Positions 8,346 through 17,135 of a DNA stretch of 64,000 bases are shown in pieces. The DNA lies in NCBI GenBank assembly GCA_030149165.1, contig JASBRY010000009.1, positions 930,001 through 994,000 on the forward strand, read 5' to 3'. Under the pieces are notes generated by a model. It ran no database searches. It saw nothing but the letters and a program-made list of their open reading frames with translations, and had not been told where the DNA came from. Numbering within the stretch: the first letter of the stretch is position 1; each line of letters opens with the position of its first letter. The DNA is from Phycisphaerales bacterium. GTDB taxonomy: Bacteria > Planctomycetota > Phycisphaerae > Phycisphaerales > UBA1924. Both the position numbers and the translations under genes were made by a program.

Positions 8346-8747
8346 TTATGCATTATGCTTTTCTTTGTAGTCTGAGATCGCGGCTTTAATCGCGTCTTCA
8401 GCGAGGACAGAACAGTGGATCTTGACTGGTGGGAGCGAGAGCTCTTCCACGATCTCAGTGTTCTTGATGTCGAGTCCTTCGTCAAGGGTTTTGCCGCGGA
8501 GCCATTCAGTCGCTAGTGAGGAACTTGCGATTGCGGAGCCGCATCCGAAGCACTTGAACTTTGCGTCCTCGATGATTCCGGTATCGTCGTTGACCTTGAT
8601 CTGGAGCTGCATCACATCTCCACATTCAGGAGCGCCGACGAGACCAACACCGATGTCTTTGGACTCTTTGATTTCTTTCTGTGTGCCGAAGGTTCCGACA
8701 TTGCGTGGGTTTTCGTAGTGGTCGATGACTTTGTCGCCGTATGCCAT
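8346..8747 (-). CDS. iscU: IscU iron-sulfur cluster scaffold
   Basis: Scaffold on which [2Fe-2S] clusters are assembled using sulfur from IscS. All three cluster cysteines are seen: APECGD, the CFGCG block, and KIHCSVLAEDAI, along with the assembly Asp of the ECGD motif. The LPPVK signature that recruits the HscA chaperone is also present immediately before the third cysteine, although no hscA/hscB lies in this window. Length is 133 residues, normal. GAGGTGA upstream of the ATG gives a firm start. It lies between iscS and iscA in the same orientation. Confidence 0.95.
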   Translation of the reverse strand: MAYGDKVIDHYENPRNVGTFGTQKEIKESKDIGVGLVGAPECGDVMQLQIKVNDDTGIIEDAKFKCFGCGSAIASSSLATEWLRGKTLDEGLDIKNTEIVEELSLPPVKIHCSVLAEDAIKAAISDYKEKHNA

Positions 8748-8836
8748 GGTTCACCTCTCAGGTGGTTGTTGTCTATCTGGTTAACGCTGTTCGCGTCCGA
8801 TTTGTTCCATCTCGATCCCGATGGGGATCGAGTCAG

Positions 8837-10075
8837 TTAGTGTGCAGCCCATTCGATCTTGGAGATGTCGATCCCCTCGTTGTGCATGTCGTAGAGCGGC
8901 GAGAGATCGCGGAGTTTCTTGACCGCTTCGACGATCTTGTTTCCTGCGTACTCGACTTGCTCTTTGGTCGTCCAGCGACCGAAGGAAAGACGCAGCGAGG
9001 AGTGTGCGAGGTCATCACCAACGCCGAGTGCTTTAAGTACATAGCTTGGTTCGAGCGAGGCGCTGGTGCACGCGGATCCGGAGCTGACCGCGATTTCCTT
9101 GATCGCCATCATCAGGGATTCTCCTTCGACGAAGCCGAACGAGATGTTGGTGATGTTGGCGAGTCGTTTGTCGCGATGGCCGTTCACTTGCACCACATCG
9201 AGTTCCTTCTCGATCATGGACTCAAGCATGTTGCGGAGTTCGAGCAGGCGCTCGCGTTCGTCGTCCATGGATTGGGCGCAGAGTTCGCACGCTTTCCCGA
9301 GTCCGACGATTCCGGTGACATTGAGTGTGCCGGAACGGAAGCCGCGTTCTTGTCCGCCGCCTTCTTGGAGCGCGGTCAAGCGGATGCGTGGCTTGCGACG
9401 ACGGACATAGAGAGCGCCGACTCCCTTGGGGCCGTAGATCTTGTGACCAGAGAGCGAGAGCAGGTCGATGTTGTCGGTTTTGACATTGACCGGCATCTTT
9501 CCAACCCACTGAGTCGCGTCGGTGTGGAAGACCACGCCCTTGCTGTGACAGAGCTCACCAATCTCTGGTATTTCGTTGATTGTTCCCAGTTCGTTGTTGG
9601 CCCACATGATGGTGACGAGGATGGTGTCGTCACGCAGAGCGCCCTCGACCATTTCGCGGGTGATGAGTCCATCAGGTCCCGGCTCGAGGTAGGTGACGTC
9701 GAAGCCTTCCTTCTCGAGTCGCTTGCACGGATCGAGGACGGCTTTGTGTTCATGAATCGCGGAGATGATGTGCCCGCGACCAGTCTGGCCCGCAGGCTTC
9801 TTCGCGTACATGTTCGCAGCGCCTTTGATCGCGATGTTGTTGGACTCTGTCGATCCAGAAGTGAAGATCACTTCCTTGGAGTCGGCGCCGATGATGTCGG
9901 CGACTTGCTGGCGTGCTTTCTTAACGGCATCTTCCGCGGCCCAACCAAAGCTGTGGTTGCGTGAGCCGGGATTGCCGAAGATTTCGGTGAAGTACGGCAT
10001 CATCGCTTCGACCACTCGTGGATCACAAGGGGTCGTCGCGGCATGGTCCAGATACATTGGGAGTGTGACACCCAT
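8837..10075 (-). CDS. iscS: Cysteine desulfurase IscS/NifS
   Basis: PLP enzyme of 412 residues that takes sulfur from cysteine for Fe-S cluster and thio-tRNA synthesis. Seen are the N-terminal YLDHAATTPCD, the substrate-binding EHKAVLDPC region, the PLP-lysine motif SLSGHKIYGPKGVG, and the mobile active-site loop SSGSACTSASLEPS with the catalytic cysteine. The ATG at 10075 follows AAAGGA. It is the first gene of iscS-iscU-iscA. No iscR-like regulator, hscBA or ferredoxin gene follows, so the operon is a minimal form. Confidence 0.95.
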   Translation of the reverse strand: MGVTLPMYLDHAATTPCDPRVVEAMMPYFTEIFGNPGSRNHSFGWAAEDAVKKARQQVADIIGADSKEVIFTSGSTESNNIAIKGAANMYAKKPAGQTGRGHIISAIHEHKAVLDPCKRLEKEGFDVTYLEPGPDGLITREMVEGALRDDTILVTIMWANNELGTINEIPEIGELCHSKGVVFHTDATQWVGKMPVNVKTDNIDLLSLSGHKIYGPKGVGALYVRRRKPRIRLTALQEGGGQERGFRSGTLNVTGIVGLGKACELCAQSMDDERERLLELRNMLESMIEKELDVVQVNGHRDKRLANITNISFGFVEGESLMMAIKEIAVSSGSACTSASLEPSYVLKALGVGDDLAHSSLRLSFGRWTTKEQVEYAGNKIVEAVKKLRDLSPLYDMHNEGIDISKIEWAAH

Positions 10076-10210
10076 GGTTTATCCTTTCAGATCTCTCACA
10101 CGCTCAGTGAGCGGGCTGAGTTTTAGAATCATTCTTATGAAGATTGTAGTCTATTCCGGTTGAACAAGCAACGATTTTGGACTGTGTTCGAGGGGGAAAT
10201 CCGCTTGGAT

Positions 10211-10639
10211 TCAGGATGCGAGGTATCGCATTTTGACCCGATTTCCCTGACTGTTGAATGCGACTTCGGTCATGTACGCTTTCATCAGCATCACCCCTCG
10301 TCCGAACGGCTTGGAGAGATTCTCAGTCAGTGTTGGATCTGGGAGTGACTCAGGCGTGAATCCTGGCCCCTGATCTTCGATCGCGATCTGGAGGTCGCCA
10401 TCAGTGACCTTATACTCCACAGTGACCGGGAGATCGGTGTCGAGCCCTTCGTGCCCGTGTACGAATGCGTTGGTGATCGCTTCCTCGATTGCGAGCCGGA
10501 CTGCGAACAGAGCGGCATCCTTGAGCCCCGCGTCTACGGCAAGCTTGAGAATCCGGTCAATCAACTCGTTGATCTGGTCACGATCATTGACCAACTGCAC
10601 GGATTCAGATCCTGGGATGCTTGTGCTTGGATCGCCCAT
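10211..10639 (-). CDS. RsbW-like anti-sigma factor / HATPase_c serine kinase
   Basis: A 142-residue GHKL-type ATP-binding protein of the RsbW/SpoIIAB class, which bind a sigma factor or partner and phosphorylate a STAS antagonist. The N-box (AIEEAITNAFVHGHEG), G1 box (EDQGPGF) and G2 box (GRGVMLMKAYMTEV) are all present, so ATP binding should be intact. It starts 11 bases after the stop of the STAS gene, which forms the expected partner-switch pair. No sigma factor gene is adjacent, so the target could be a sigma factor elsewhere or something other than sigma. Confidence 0.88.
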   Translation of the reverse strand: MGDPSTSIPGSESVQLVNDRDQINELIDRILKLAVDAGLKDAALFAVRLAIEEAITNAFVHGHEGLDTDLPVTVEYKVTDGDLQIAIEDQGPGFTPESLPDPTLTENLSKPFGRGVMLMKAYMTEVAFNSQGNRVKMRYLAS

Positions 10640-10650
10640 TCTTATCCGGG

Positions 10651-11016
10651 TTAGTTGGTCGCCGCGTTGAACTGCGTCATCGCATCGTTCAGCGTCTCGT
10701 GGATGTTGAAGAGTTTGTTCAGTCTTGTAATCACGAAGACTTCGTAAATCTGCGGATCAATGTTTGCGAGACGGAGTGTGCCGTCTTTTTCGTTGGTCTT
10801 GTTGTTGATGGTGATCAGCGCCCCAAGAGCCGCGGAAGAGAGGTGGTCAACATTGGCGAAGTTGATCAGGATCTGTGGCGTCGAGGTATTGTCAATCAAC
10901 CCACTGATTTCGTCACTGATCGCTTGGATGTTTGCTTCATCCAGAATGTTGCGATCGATGAACTCAACCTGGGTCACCTCGTCGATTTTGGAAATCCTTA
11001 GTCTGGACTCGGACAT
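10651..11016 (-). CDS. STAS-domain anti-sigma factor antagonist (RsbV-like)
   Basis: A 121-residue single STAS domain. In the usual phosphosite position, after the strand ILINFANVDHL, the sequence reads SSAALGAL, so a phosphorylatable serine is kept although the normal D of DSSG is a leucine. The next strand-helix and the C-terminal helix fit the family. The ATG at 11016 has GGGAGA 5 bases upstream; an upstream in-frame start at 11070 would add residues unlike the fold. The downstream neighbour is its presumed kinase. Release of a target when unphosphorylated is the family model, not shown here. Confidence 0.88.
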   Translation of the reverse strand: MSESRLRISKIDEVTQVEFIDRNILDEANIQAISDEISGLIDNTSTPQILINFANVDHLSSAALGALITINNKTNEKDGTLRLANIDPQIYEVFVITRLNKLFNIHETLNDAMTQFNAATN

Positions 11017-11124
11017 CGGCCGTCTCCCGTTGATGCGTGTACTGAAACTGACGCACCCACTATAGAACATGGGAGCTTGGTTGGCGCGAAAATAGCTCGG
11101 TTGTCAATGTGAGAATCCGGGACA

Positions 11125-11163
11125 TAAAAAAACTCGGAACAGGCTTGAGAGCCGGTTCCGAGT
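11125..11163 (-). terminator. Rho-independent terminator of the secretin gene
   Basis: The outer stem ACTCGGAAC / GTTCCGAGT and inner GGCT / AGCC close over a TGAG loop (11132-11163). On the minus strand it is followed by seven Ts. It lies 34 bases after the secretin stop. Confidence 0.85.
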
Positions 11164-11196
11164 GAGTTTTGGGGTTCGATTGTACGGTTGTACTGA

Positions 11197-14100
11197 TCAG
11201 CCGCCGAGTTGATCGAGCAGACCTGGGAAGTGGCGTTCCTCTTCTTCGTTCTGGATCAGGATGGTTGGCTTGAGCAGCACGAGGAGTGTCTTCTCTTCCT
11301 TCACATCGATGCGGTTCGAGAAGAAACGCGAGAGGATGGGGATCTTGGAGAGGACTGGGACACCTGTTTCGACTTCAACCTCGTCCACGAGGCGCTGGCC
11401 GCCGAGCAAGATTGTGCCTTGGTCTGGAACAGTGACTGTGGTGTTGATCTGTGTCGAGGTAACAGTTGGTTGCTGGATGGTACCGGTAAATGTCGAAGCG
11501 CTTCCGACACCACCTGCTGTGCCGCCACCACCACCCGCGGCACCCTGCTGAGTGACGGTACGAGGGTTGGAGTCCAGGTCGTTATCCGAGAGCTGAGTCT
11601 GGATAGTCATCGTGACATAACGACGGTCGGCGGAAACTACGCCTGTGATGTCGAGGAGCACACCATCAGAGATCGGGGTCAGGACCGGATCAAACGCACC
11701 AGAGTTGGATCCAGTGATCGGGGTGAGGTCCGACACATAGGTCGTGGTGGTCGCAACAGTGATGAATGCTCGCTGACCATTGGTGAAGGTCAGTCGTGGT
11801 GCGGTCAGTGTGACAGAGCGCTGATCCGCTTGGGTTGCTTCAACGAGGAAGTCCACCTGGACATCATCGAGGAAGCGAGCGGTGACGCCGAGTGCGGGGT
11901 TGGCACCGAGAATATCTGCTGCGAACGAGCTTGCACCCGCGAGTGTTTCGGTGAGCCCGAACGAGTTTTGTGCGCCTCGGATCACAGACCACTGGTCATT
12001 GTTCGCGCCTCCGCCGCCATTGGCGCCAGGGCTGAATACAGGCTGGGTAATGACCCCAATCGCGTCCGGTACGCCGTCGCCATCGGTGTCGATCGGGAAG
12101 TTGCCGCCGCCAGAAACATTGTCGACCAACTCACCAGTGATGGGGTCGAAGTAATCGGATGGGAGCAGGGATGGATCAATCGCGACGGCACGCTGGTATT
12201 CCGTGCTGTTTGCGTTGAAGTAGACATCGAAGTCGAATCCGATTTGCTCGAAGAAGTTCTGGTCGACCGACATGAATCGGGTTTCGACATTGATCTGGAC
12301 TGCACGCTGTGAGCGGAGCTTGTTGAGCAGTCCGATGACTTCTCTGTGGTAGCGTGGGGTCGTCGTGATGATGAAGTTGCCGTTGAGGGAGGTCAGCGAG
12401 CTGGTGTCACCTCCGGCATCTGCCCAGCCGTCTGGGTCAACACTCGACTGGATGAGGTCAGAGATCGCGGTCACTCGATCCTCACGCGTGGTGAGCTGGA
12501 TCTGGGTGCCACCACCTGAGAACGGGCTTTGTCCGCCGCTGGATCCGCCGCTGCTCTGGATGTTGAACTGCGGAGCGTTGTCAAAGTCAGGGACTTCGAA
12601 GAGCAGGTCACGAACATCGTAGATTTCGAGGATGGTGTTCTGACGGAGGACATCATCTGAGGAGATGGTCAGGATGCCGTCCTGAACGGCCCAGCTTGCA
12701 GGGAGGACCGGATCTGAGGCTTTGGCAAGGACACGATCGAGCAGGACCTCGAGCGTGACATTGTTCAAGCGGAGGGTGATCGGGGTGTCTGGGTCGACGC
12801 CGATGTCAGCGAGTGATTCCCAGTCAGTATCGATGTCAAGGTTCGCGGTCGCGCCGATGAATGCGAGGACATCTTCGAAGGAGTTGTCATCGAAATCGAC
12901 CGGCATGCGGGTCTCACGCAGTTGAGTGAGGACGGCACGGTTTGCTTCGGATTCTGCGAACTCGAGGGTCGAGCCGCGTCGGAAGCTGATTGCGGGCCAG
13001 TCATCTGGATAGTCAATCAGGAAGTCCGGAAGGATCATCGCTTCCTGGTTGTCCAGTGACTCGTGAGCGTAGCTCAGGTTCTTGTCGCGTTGGTAGCCGA
13101 GGAAGTCGCGGTAGACAATGGTGTCCTCGATGATGTCCTTAAGGAGCAGACCTGACGGGTTTGCCGGATCGAGGAAGAGGATATTCTCGACGATCTCGAG
13201 TGCTTCTTCGTACTTGAGTTCGGATTGCAGAGCACGCACGCGTTCGAGGGAAGCGAGCACACGCTCGTCACGCTCGTTGAGACGCTGAGCTTCGAGTTCG
13301 AGGGTGCGCTGTTCACGCTCCGCGGCTTCTTGCTCGAGTCGTGTCTGGCGGAGTTGTTCGTCGCGTTGAGCGATGCTTGATGCGAGGCCGTCGAGTTCAG
13401 CGATGTAGTTCTCGTAGGTTGCTTCCGGCATGAACTCACGAGCACGCTGGACTTCCAGACGAGCTTGTGCGACGAGTCCCGAAGCGACTGCGGTATCGCC
13501 TGCGGCGAGTGCATCGTTTGCTTGTGTGGTGAGGTTGTCGTAGGTCGCGGTGAGGCGCTGCATGATGATGCTGCTCTCTTGGATCGGGTCGTCCAAGCCG
13601 CCACCGGAGGGGCCGCCTTGGACGCCGAGCGCGATCTCGACTTCATTGAGACGCTGTCCCGCGAGGGTGCGCTCTTCGTCGGAGATATAGGAACCAAAGT
13701 TCTGAAGGAGGTTGTTGTACGAGTTCATCGCGTCGTTGAGGCGGCGTTCTTCGTACGCGACATTGGCGTTTGCGAGCAGCGTCTGTGCTTCAAACTTGCG
13801 AGCGGTCTCGACGAGATCGACTTCAGCAGGTTCTTCTGTCACATCCGCAGGTTCGACCTCGACGATGATGACTTCTGGATCGTCATTCTCGACTTCGACA
13901 GGCTGAGCGAGCATTTCCTCTGCATTGGAGATGAGCCACTCTGAGTTGTTACCCGATTCTGGAGCGAGCATTCCCATGGACGGTGATGCGTTTCCGAAGG
14001 TTTCGCCACGCGTTTGCTCGAGGTCCGCGATGCGTGTGCGGTAGACGGTCAGCTTGCGGCGGGTCTGTGCATCCAGATCCAGTCCGAGCATGCCGATGCG

Positions 14101-14649
14101 ATTGATGATGCTCTTGGCGCGAGTGTAATCGCCTTGGTTGAACGAGTCGATCGCGGAGCGGAGTGTCGCGGGAACAAGCGGGAGTGCTTGGTCGCGGCGG
14201 AGTTTGATTTGATCGGAGACCGCATTGGCGCGATCGATTTGATCTGCGGATGACTTGGAAGCGTTGTAGATCGTTTGGATCTGTCGCTCTGCGTCAACGA
14301 GTCGGTCGCCGCCGAGTGCGAACTCTGCTTTCTGGAGTGCAATATCGTGACGGTCGGTGCGTTGGATAGAGCGTTCGATGTTTGCGAGCAGTTTCCAAAC
14401 GCGTTGGTCTTGCTGGTCACTGAGTGACAACCCGGCAGGGGAGCTTTGGAGTGCTTGGATCATTGCACGAGCGCGGATCAACTCTCCATCATTGAAGAGT
14501 TGTGTCGCACGATCGAGCACATCACCCGTTTGGACACTTGCGTGTGTGTCCGGAGCGTTTGTTGAGTCTGCGTTCGCATATGCGAATGAAGCAGCTGCTC
14601 CGGTAGTGGCGAGAAGCAAGGTCACGAATCGTTGTCTGGTGGGTGACAT
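11197..14649 (-). CDS. Secretin (type II secretion / type IV pilus GspD/PilQ-like)
   Basis: A 1150-residue outer-membrane secretin, much longer than the usual 600-750. A signal peptide (LLLATTGAAASFAYA) is followed by ~550 residues of helical, TPR- and coiled-coil-like sequence. Then come a short STN-like domain (DFDDNSFEDVLAFIGATANL), a ring-building N1-like domain with IITTTPRYHREVIGLLNKL, and the secretin core starting at QINVETRFMSVDQNFFEQIGFD. The C-terminal signature VPDQGTILLGGQ, then VPVLSKIPILSRFFSN and a lipid-facing LLVLLKPTIL strand, is typical. GGAGTGA stands 8 bases before the ATG. No other secretion gene is adjacent; a pseudopilin-like gene lies at 63 kb. The long N-terminal part may contact other envelope components (inference). 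Confidence 0.9.
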   Translation of the reverse strand: MSPTRQRFVTLLLATTGAAASFAYANADSTNAPDTHASVQTGDVLDRATQLFNDGELIRARAMIQALQSSPAGLSLSDQQDQRVWKLLANIERSIQRTDRHDIALQKAEFALGGDRLVDAERQIQTIYNASKSSADQIDRANAVSDQIKLRRDQALPLVPATLRSAIDSFNQGDYTRAKSIINRIGMLGLDLDAQTRRKLTVYRTRIADLEQTRGETFGNASPSMGMLAPESGNNSEWLISNAEEMLAQPVEVENDDPEVIIVEVEPADVTEEPAEVDLVETARKFEAQTLLANANVAYEERRLNDAMNSYNNLLQNFGSYISDEERTLAGQRLNEVEIALGVQGGPSGGGLDDPIQESSIIMQRLTATYDNLTTQANDALAAGDTAVASGLVAQARLEVQRAREFMPEATYENYIAELDGLASSIAQRDEQLRQTRLEQEAAEREQRTLELEAQRLNERDERVLASLERVRALQSELKYEEALEIVENILFLDPANPSGLLLKDIIEDTIVYRDFLGYQRDKNLSYAHESLDNQEAMILPDFLIDYPDDWPAISFRRGSTLEFAESEANRAVLTQLRETRMPVDFDDNSFEDVLAFIGATANLDIDTDWESLADIGVDPDTPITLRLNNVTLEVLLDRVLAKASDPVLPASWAVQDGILTISSDDVLRQNTILEIYDVRDLLFEVPDFDNAPQFNIQSSGGSSGGQSPFSGGGTQIQLTTREDRVTAISDLIQSSVDPDGWADAGGDTSSLTSLNGNFIITTTPRYHREVIGLLNKLRSQRAVQINVETRFMSVDQNFFEQIGFDFDVYFNANSTEYQRAVAIDPSLLPSDYFDPITGELVDNVSGGGNFPIDTDGDGVPDAIGVITQPVFSPGANGGGGANNDQWSVIRGAQNSFGLTETLAGASSFAADILGANPALGVTARFLDDVQVDFLVEATQADQRSVTLTAPRLTFTNGQRAFITVATTTTYVSDLTPITGSNSGAFDPVLTPISDGVLLDITGVVSADRRYVTMTIQTQLSDNDLDSNPRTVTQQGAAGGGGGTAGGVGSASTFTGTIQQPTVTSTQINTTVTVPDQGTILLGGQRLVDEVEVETGVPVLSKIPILSRFFSNRIDVKEEKTLLVLLKPTILIQNEEEERHFPGLLDQLGG

Positions 14650-15140
14650 CCGGAATCACTCCGTTCAATGTGTTTGTGCCGACAGTGGTGTCGAACGGTC
14701 CTGTATCTACTTATGGTGAGCGAGCACTATCATCGTACCCGCACAACGGCTTTCATGCGCGCCAAACGACGCTCGCGAACCGTAGGGAGGGACAATACCG
14801 GCGTCGGACTGAAATCGCAAATGGTTGGCATGAATTTGATCCCCAATATCGCCATTGCTGATGCCGAGTTTTTGGCCTTCTCGTGCGGTTCGTAGTGAGA
14901 CCAGTGGTCTGATCTCGGAAGTTGTGTCTGTCGTTGTCCCGTGTCGACCAGTGTTGGAGCACGAAAGCGGGGCCGTGCGCACTGGTGATGTTGTCTCTAT
15001 TCGATCGCAAATCGAGAAGGGTTGCTTGCGGATCCAGAGAATTCGCATTCTTGGCTGTATCACGGCATTGGATGCTCAAACAACCTGTGGAAGAGCATGA
15101 TTGATCTTGATTCGCGATCTGGAATACTGAGCCAATTGGT
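14650..15140. other. Intergenic region without a convincing gene
   Basis: These 491 bases separate the secretin start from the next minus-strand gene. Short open frames exist on both strands (for example 14855-15100 plus and 14753-15079 minus), but they overlap, lack ribosome sites and do not read like folded proteins. I found no tRNA-like or other RNA structure by eye. It must hold the secretin promoter and the 3' end of the upstream transcript. A decayed gene is possible. Confidence 0.5.
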
Positions 15141-16160
15141 TTATTTGGTGCTGGTTAGCCAACGAGCACTCAGAATAGACTGTTGCTGCAAGTACTTCTT
15201 GGGAAGCGGCTTAGAACTCTTGGAGTTCTCGGGTTCAACGCTGATGTCCTTCGGCTCCACGCGATCGGCGCTGAGTAGATAGATATCAGTCGTCGACTTG
15301 TCCGTCTCCGGCTCCTCGATCAGTTGCTCGATCGCTTCCAGCGCCAGCGACTCCGCTTCGTGGATTGAAGCCGCGGTACAGAGGACCTCGGCATACTGAG
15401 CGGTCGGGTTCTGATCGGTCTCGTATCGGAGCAGGCAGCGGAACGGTGTGATCCCCAGATCGTTGCCCTCATCATCCAGGTTTGATTCGGGATCGACATT
15501 GAGGATCAATCCCCAGTGATGGCGAGCCGCTTCCACAATTTCATCCGCATTGAGCAAATCGGGACGGTCTTTGGGGGTGATCAGCACTGAGCGATGCTCA
15601 TGAGCGGCGGCATCAGCGCCTGCGGGGTCATCGACCGCTTCGATCCCAAACGAAGCAAGCAGCTGTTCGATCTTTGGACACAGCTCAGGTTCAACACGGA
15701 TGGTCAGGATTTTGTGCTCATCGACAAATGCGTAGAAGAATGGGTCTTCAGAGACCGCTCCGAATCCCACCATGCCGTCTTCGAAGAAGAAGTCATGGTA
15801 GCGTTGGAGGAAGTTGGTGACGCGTTCCTGTCCGATCGGTTCGTACGCGATGTAGGGATCAATCTCGCGATAGCAGTCGTGTCCGATGTAATCCAAGATC
15901 GGATACACGCGTCCCGGCATGAGCGCGAAGACCTGTACCCAGAGTGCGTGGAGTCTTTGGGCGCTGATGACGATGTCGTAGACATAGCGATCGGGCCACG
16001 CTTCGACATCCTCGATGCCGTCGTCGCCGTCGGCTTGCTCGAAGTCGGAGCTGTAACCCTCTTGAGGTTTCATTGGCTCAACGGGATAGACACCAAGCGG
16101 GAAATCGAATCCTTGGATCGTTTTCCGGGCAATGGATTCATCTGCTAAGCATCGTGACAT
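15141..16160 (-). CDS. Conserved-looking hypothetical protein, not recognised
   Basis: An acidic soluble protein of ~339 residues that I cannot place in a family. It has no signal peptide and no membrane segment. The N-terminal half has well-formed alternating strands and helices with aromatic runs (RVTNFLQRYHDFFFEDGMVGFG); the middle contains HRSVLITPKDRPDLLNADEIVEAARHHW, and the tail is basic. Start is uncertain: ATG 16160 has GGAGG 11 bases upstream, ATG 16193 is weaker, and the open frame reaches 16286. It is divergent from coaX across a short gap. Codon use matches its neighbours, so it is very likely a real gene. Confidence 0.7.
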   Translation of the reverse strand: MSRCLADESIARKTIQGFDFPLGVYPVEPMKPQEGYSSDFEQADGDDGIEDVEAWPDRYVYDIVISAQRLHALWVQVFALMPGRVYPILDYIGHDCYREIDPYIAYEPIGQERVTNFLQRYHDFFFEDGMVGFGAVSEDPFFYAFVDEHKILTIRVEPELCPKIEQLLASFGIEAVDDPAGADAAAHEHRSVLITPKDRPDLLNADEIVEAARHHWGLILNVDPESNLDDEGNDLGITPFRCLLRYETDQNPTAQYAEVLCTAASIHEAESLALEAIEQLIEEPETDKSTTDIYLLSADRVEPKDISVEPENSKSSKPLPKKYLQQQSILSARWLTSTK

Positions 16161-16277
16161 CGGGTCGAGCGCCTCCAGCCGTATTATCGGCATCCTGAAG
16201 GGTAGACTCCATCCCAGATTCGTGCCTGCGGAGCTTCTGGGGACTCTTTGAATCCGCTCTGTGACTACGCTTCCCAC

Positions 16278-17135
16278 ATGATCCAAGACGACTCACTGAG
16301 ACCTTCCGAAGACCAATCAGAATCCGCTCCGATCCAGATCGGATCACTCATCGCGATCGCGGTGGGGAACACGCGAACTCGCGTTGGGTCATTCTCTGGG
16401 ACCAACAAGGAGTGCCTGAATCCCCAGTCGTTCGAATCCAGCGATGCCGCGGGGATTGCTCAGCGGATTAAAGAGATCTCCGAATCGTTGGCAGAACTCT
16501 CGGCGGATCAACCAACTGTCGTAATCGCTGGTGTTCATCCCAAGCACGCGGATGCGATCGAGCGTGCCGTGCATGATGTGGTTTCCTTTCCGACTTATCG
16601 ATTTGGGAGAGACTTCCAGATCCCGATCCATCACACACTGACTGAGTCGGGTGAGATGACGGTGGGTCAGGATCGCTTGCTCTGTGCGCTTGGTGCGTTC
16701 GATACGCTCAATCAAGCGTGTGTGGTGATTGATATAGGGACAGCAGTCACGATCGACTTTGTAGACGGCACAGGAGTCTTCCACGGCGGCGCGATCCTCC
16801 CTGGGATCGCGATGATGCTCTCATCGCTGCATGATTCGACGGCGAATCTCCCGAAGCTCACCTATCGGAAGCTCGATGCTGGATCCAATGAGCCGGCAAA
16901 GCAGACTGATGAAGCGATCCTGTTGGGGGTGACTTATGCGATCCGTGGTGCTGTGCGTTCGTTGACTGAGCGTTACGCGGAGCACTACCAGGGGTACCCA
17001 CAGACCATTGTGACGGGTGGCGATCTGGGTGTGCTTGAGGGCGATGAGTTGATCGACACCTTTGTCCCTGATCTGCAGTTGCAGGGGATTCGCGTCGCGT
17101 GCACGAAGCTGATTGACGAAGATGATGACGAGTGA
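16278..17135 (+). CDS. coaX: Type III pantothenate kinase-like protein (CoaX) with altered phosphate motif
   Basis: CoaX phosphorylates pantothenate in the first step of coenzyme A synthesis. Seen are the GQDRLLCALGAF block with the GxDR catalytic Asp, the second ATPase motif VVIDIGTAVTIDFV, GGAILPGIAMMLSSLHDSTANLP, and the C-terminal TGGDLGVLEG. Oddly, the N-terminal phosphate motif, normally DxGNT, reads IAVGNTRTR: the Asp is replaced by Ala. That may lower or abolish kinase activity. ATG 16278 gives 285 residues; TTG 16248 is an alternative preceded by GGGGA. The stop overlaps the start of the next gene by a few bases, suggesting translational coupling with the MnmE-like GTPase. Confidence 0.85.
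   Translation: MIQDDSLRPSEDQSESAPIQIGSLIAIAVGNTRTRVGSFSGTNKECLNPQSFESSDAAGIAQRIKEISESLAELSADQPTVVIAGVHPKHADAIERAVHDVVSFPTYRFGRDFQIPIHHTLTESGEMTVGQDRLLCALGAFDTLNQACVVIDIGTAVTIDFVDGTGVFHGGAILPGIAMMLSSLHDSTANLPKLTYRKLDAGSNEPAKQTDEAILLGVTYAIRGAVRSLTERYAEHYQGYPQTIVTGGDLGVLEGDELIDTFVPDLQLQGIRVACTKLIDEDDDE

Noticed and set aside
8741-9964. 407-codon open frame antisense to iscS and iscU
   Set aside because: It lies exactly opposite secure conserved genes; long antisense frames are a by-product of the codon use here.
11209-12312. 367-codon open frame antisense to the secretin core
   Set aside because: Opposite a secretin whose conserved motifs are all intact; sequence is Glu/Asp/Arg-rich shadow reading.
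14855-15100. 81-codon open frame in the intergenic gap upstream of the secretin
   Set aside because: No ribosome site, Arg/Ser/Val-rich without domain-like pattern, and overlapped by an equally long frame on the other strand.
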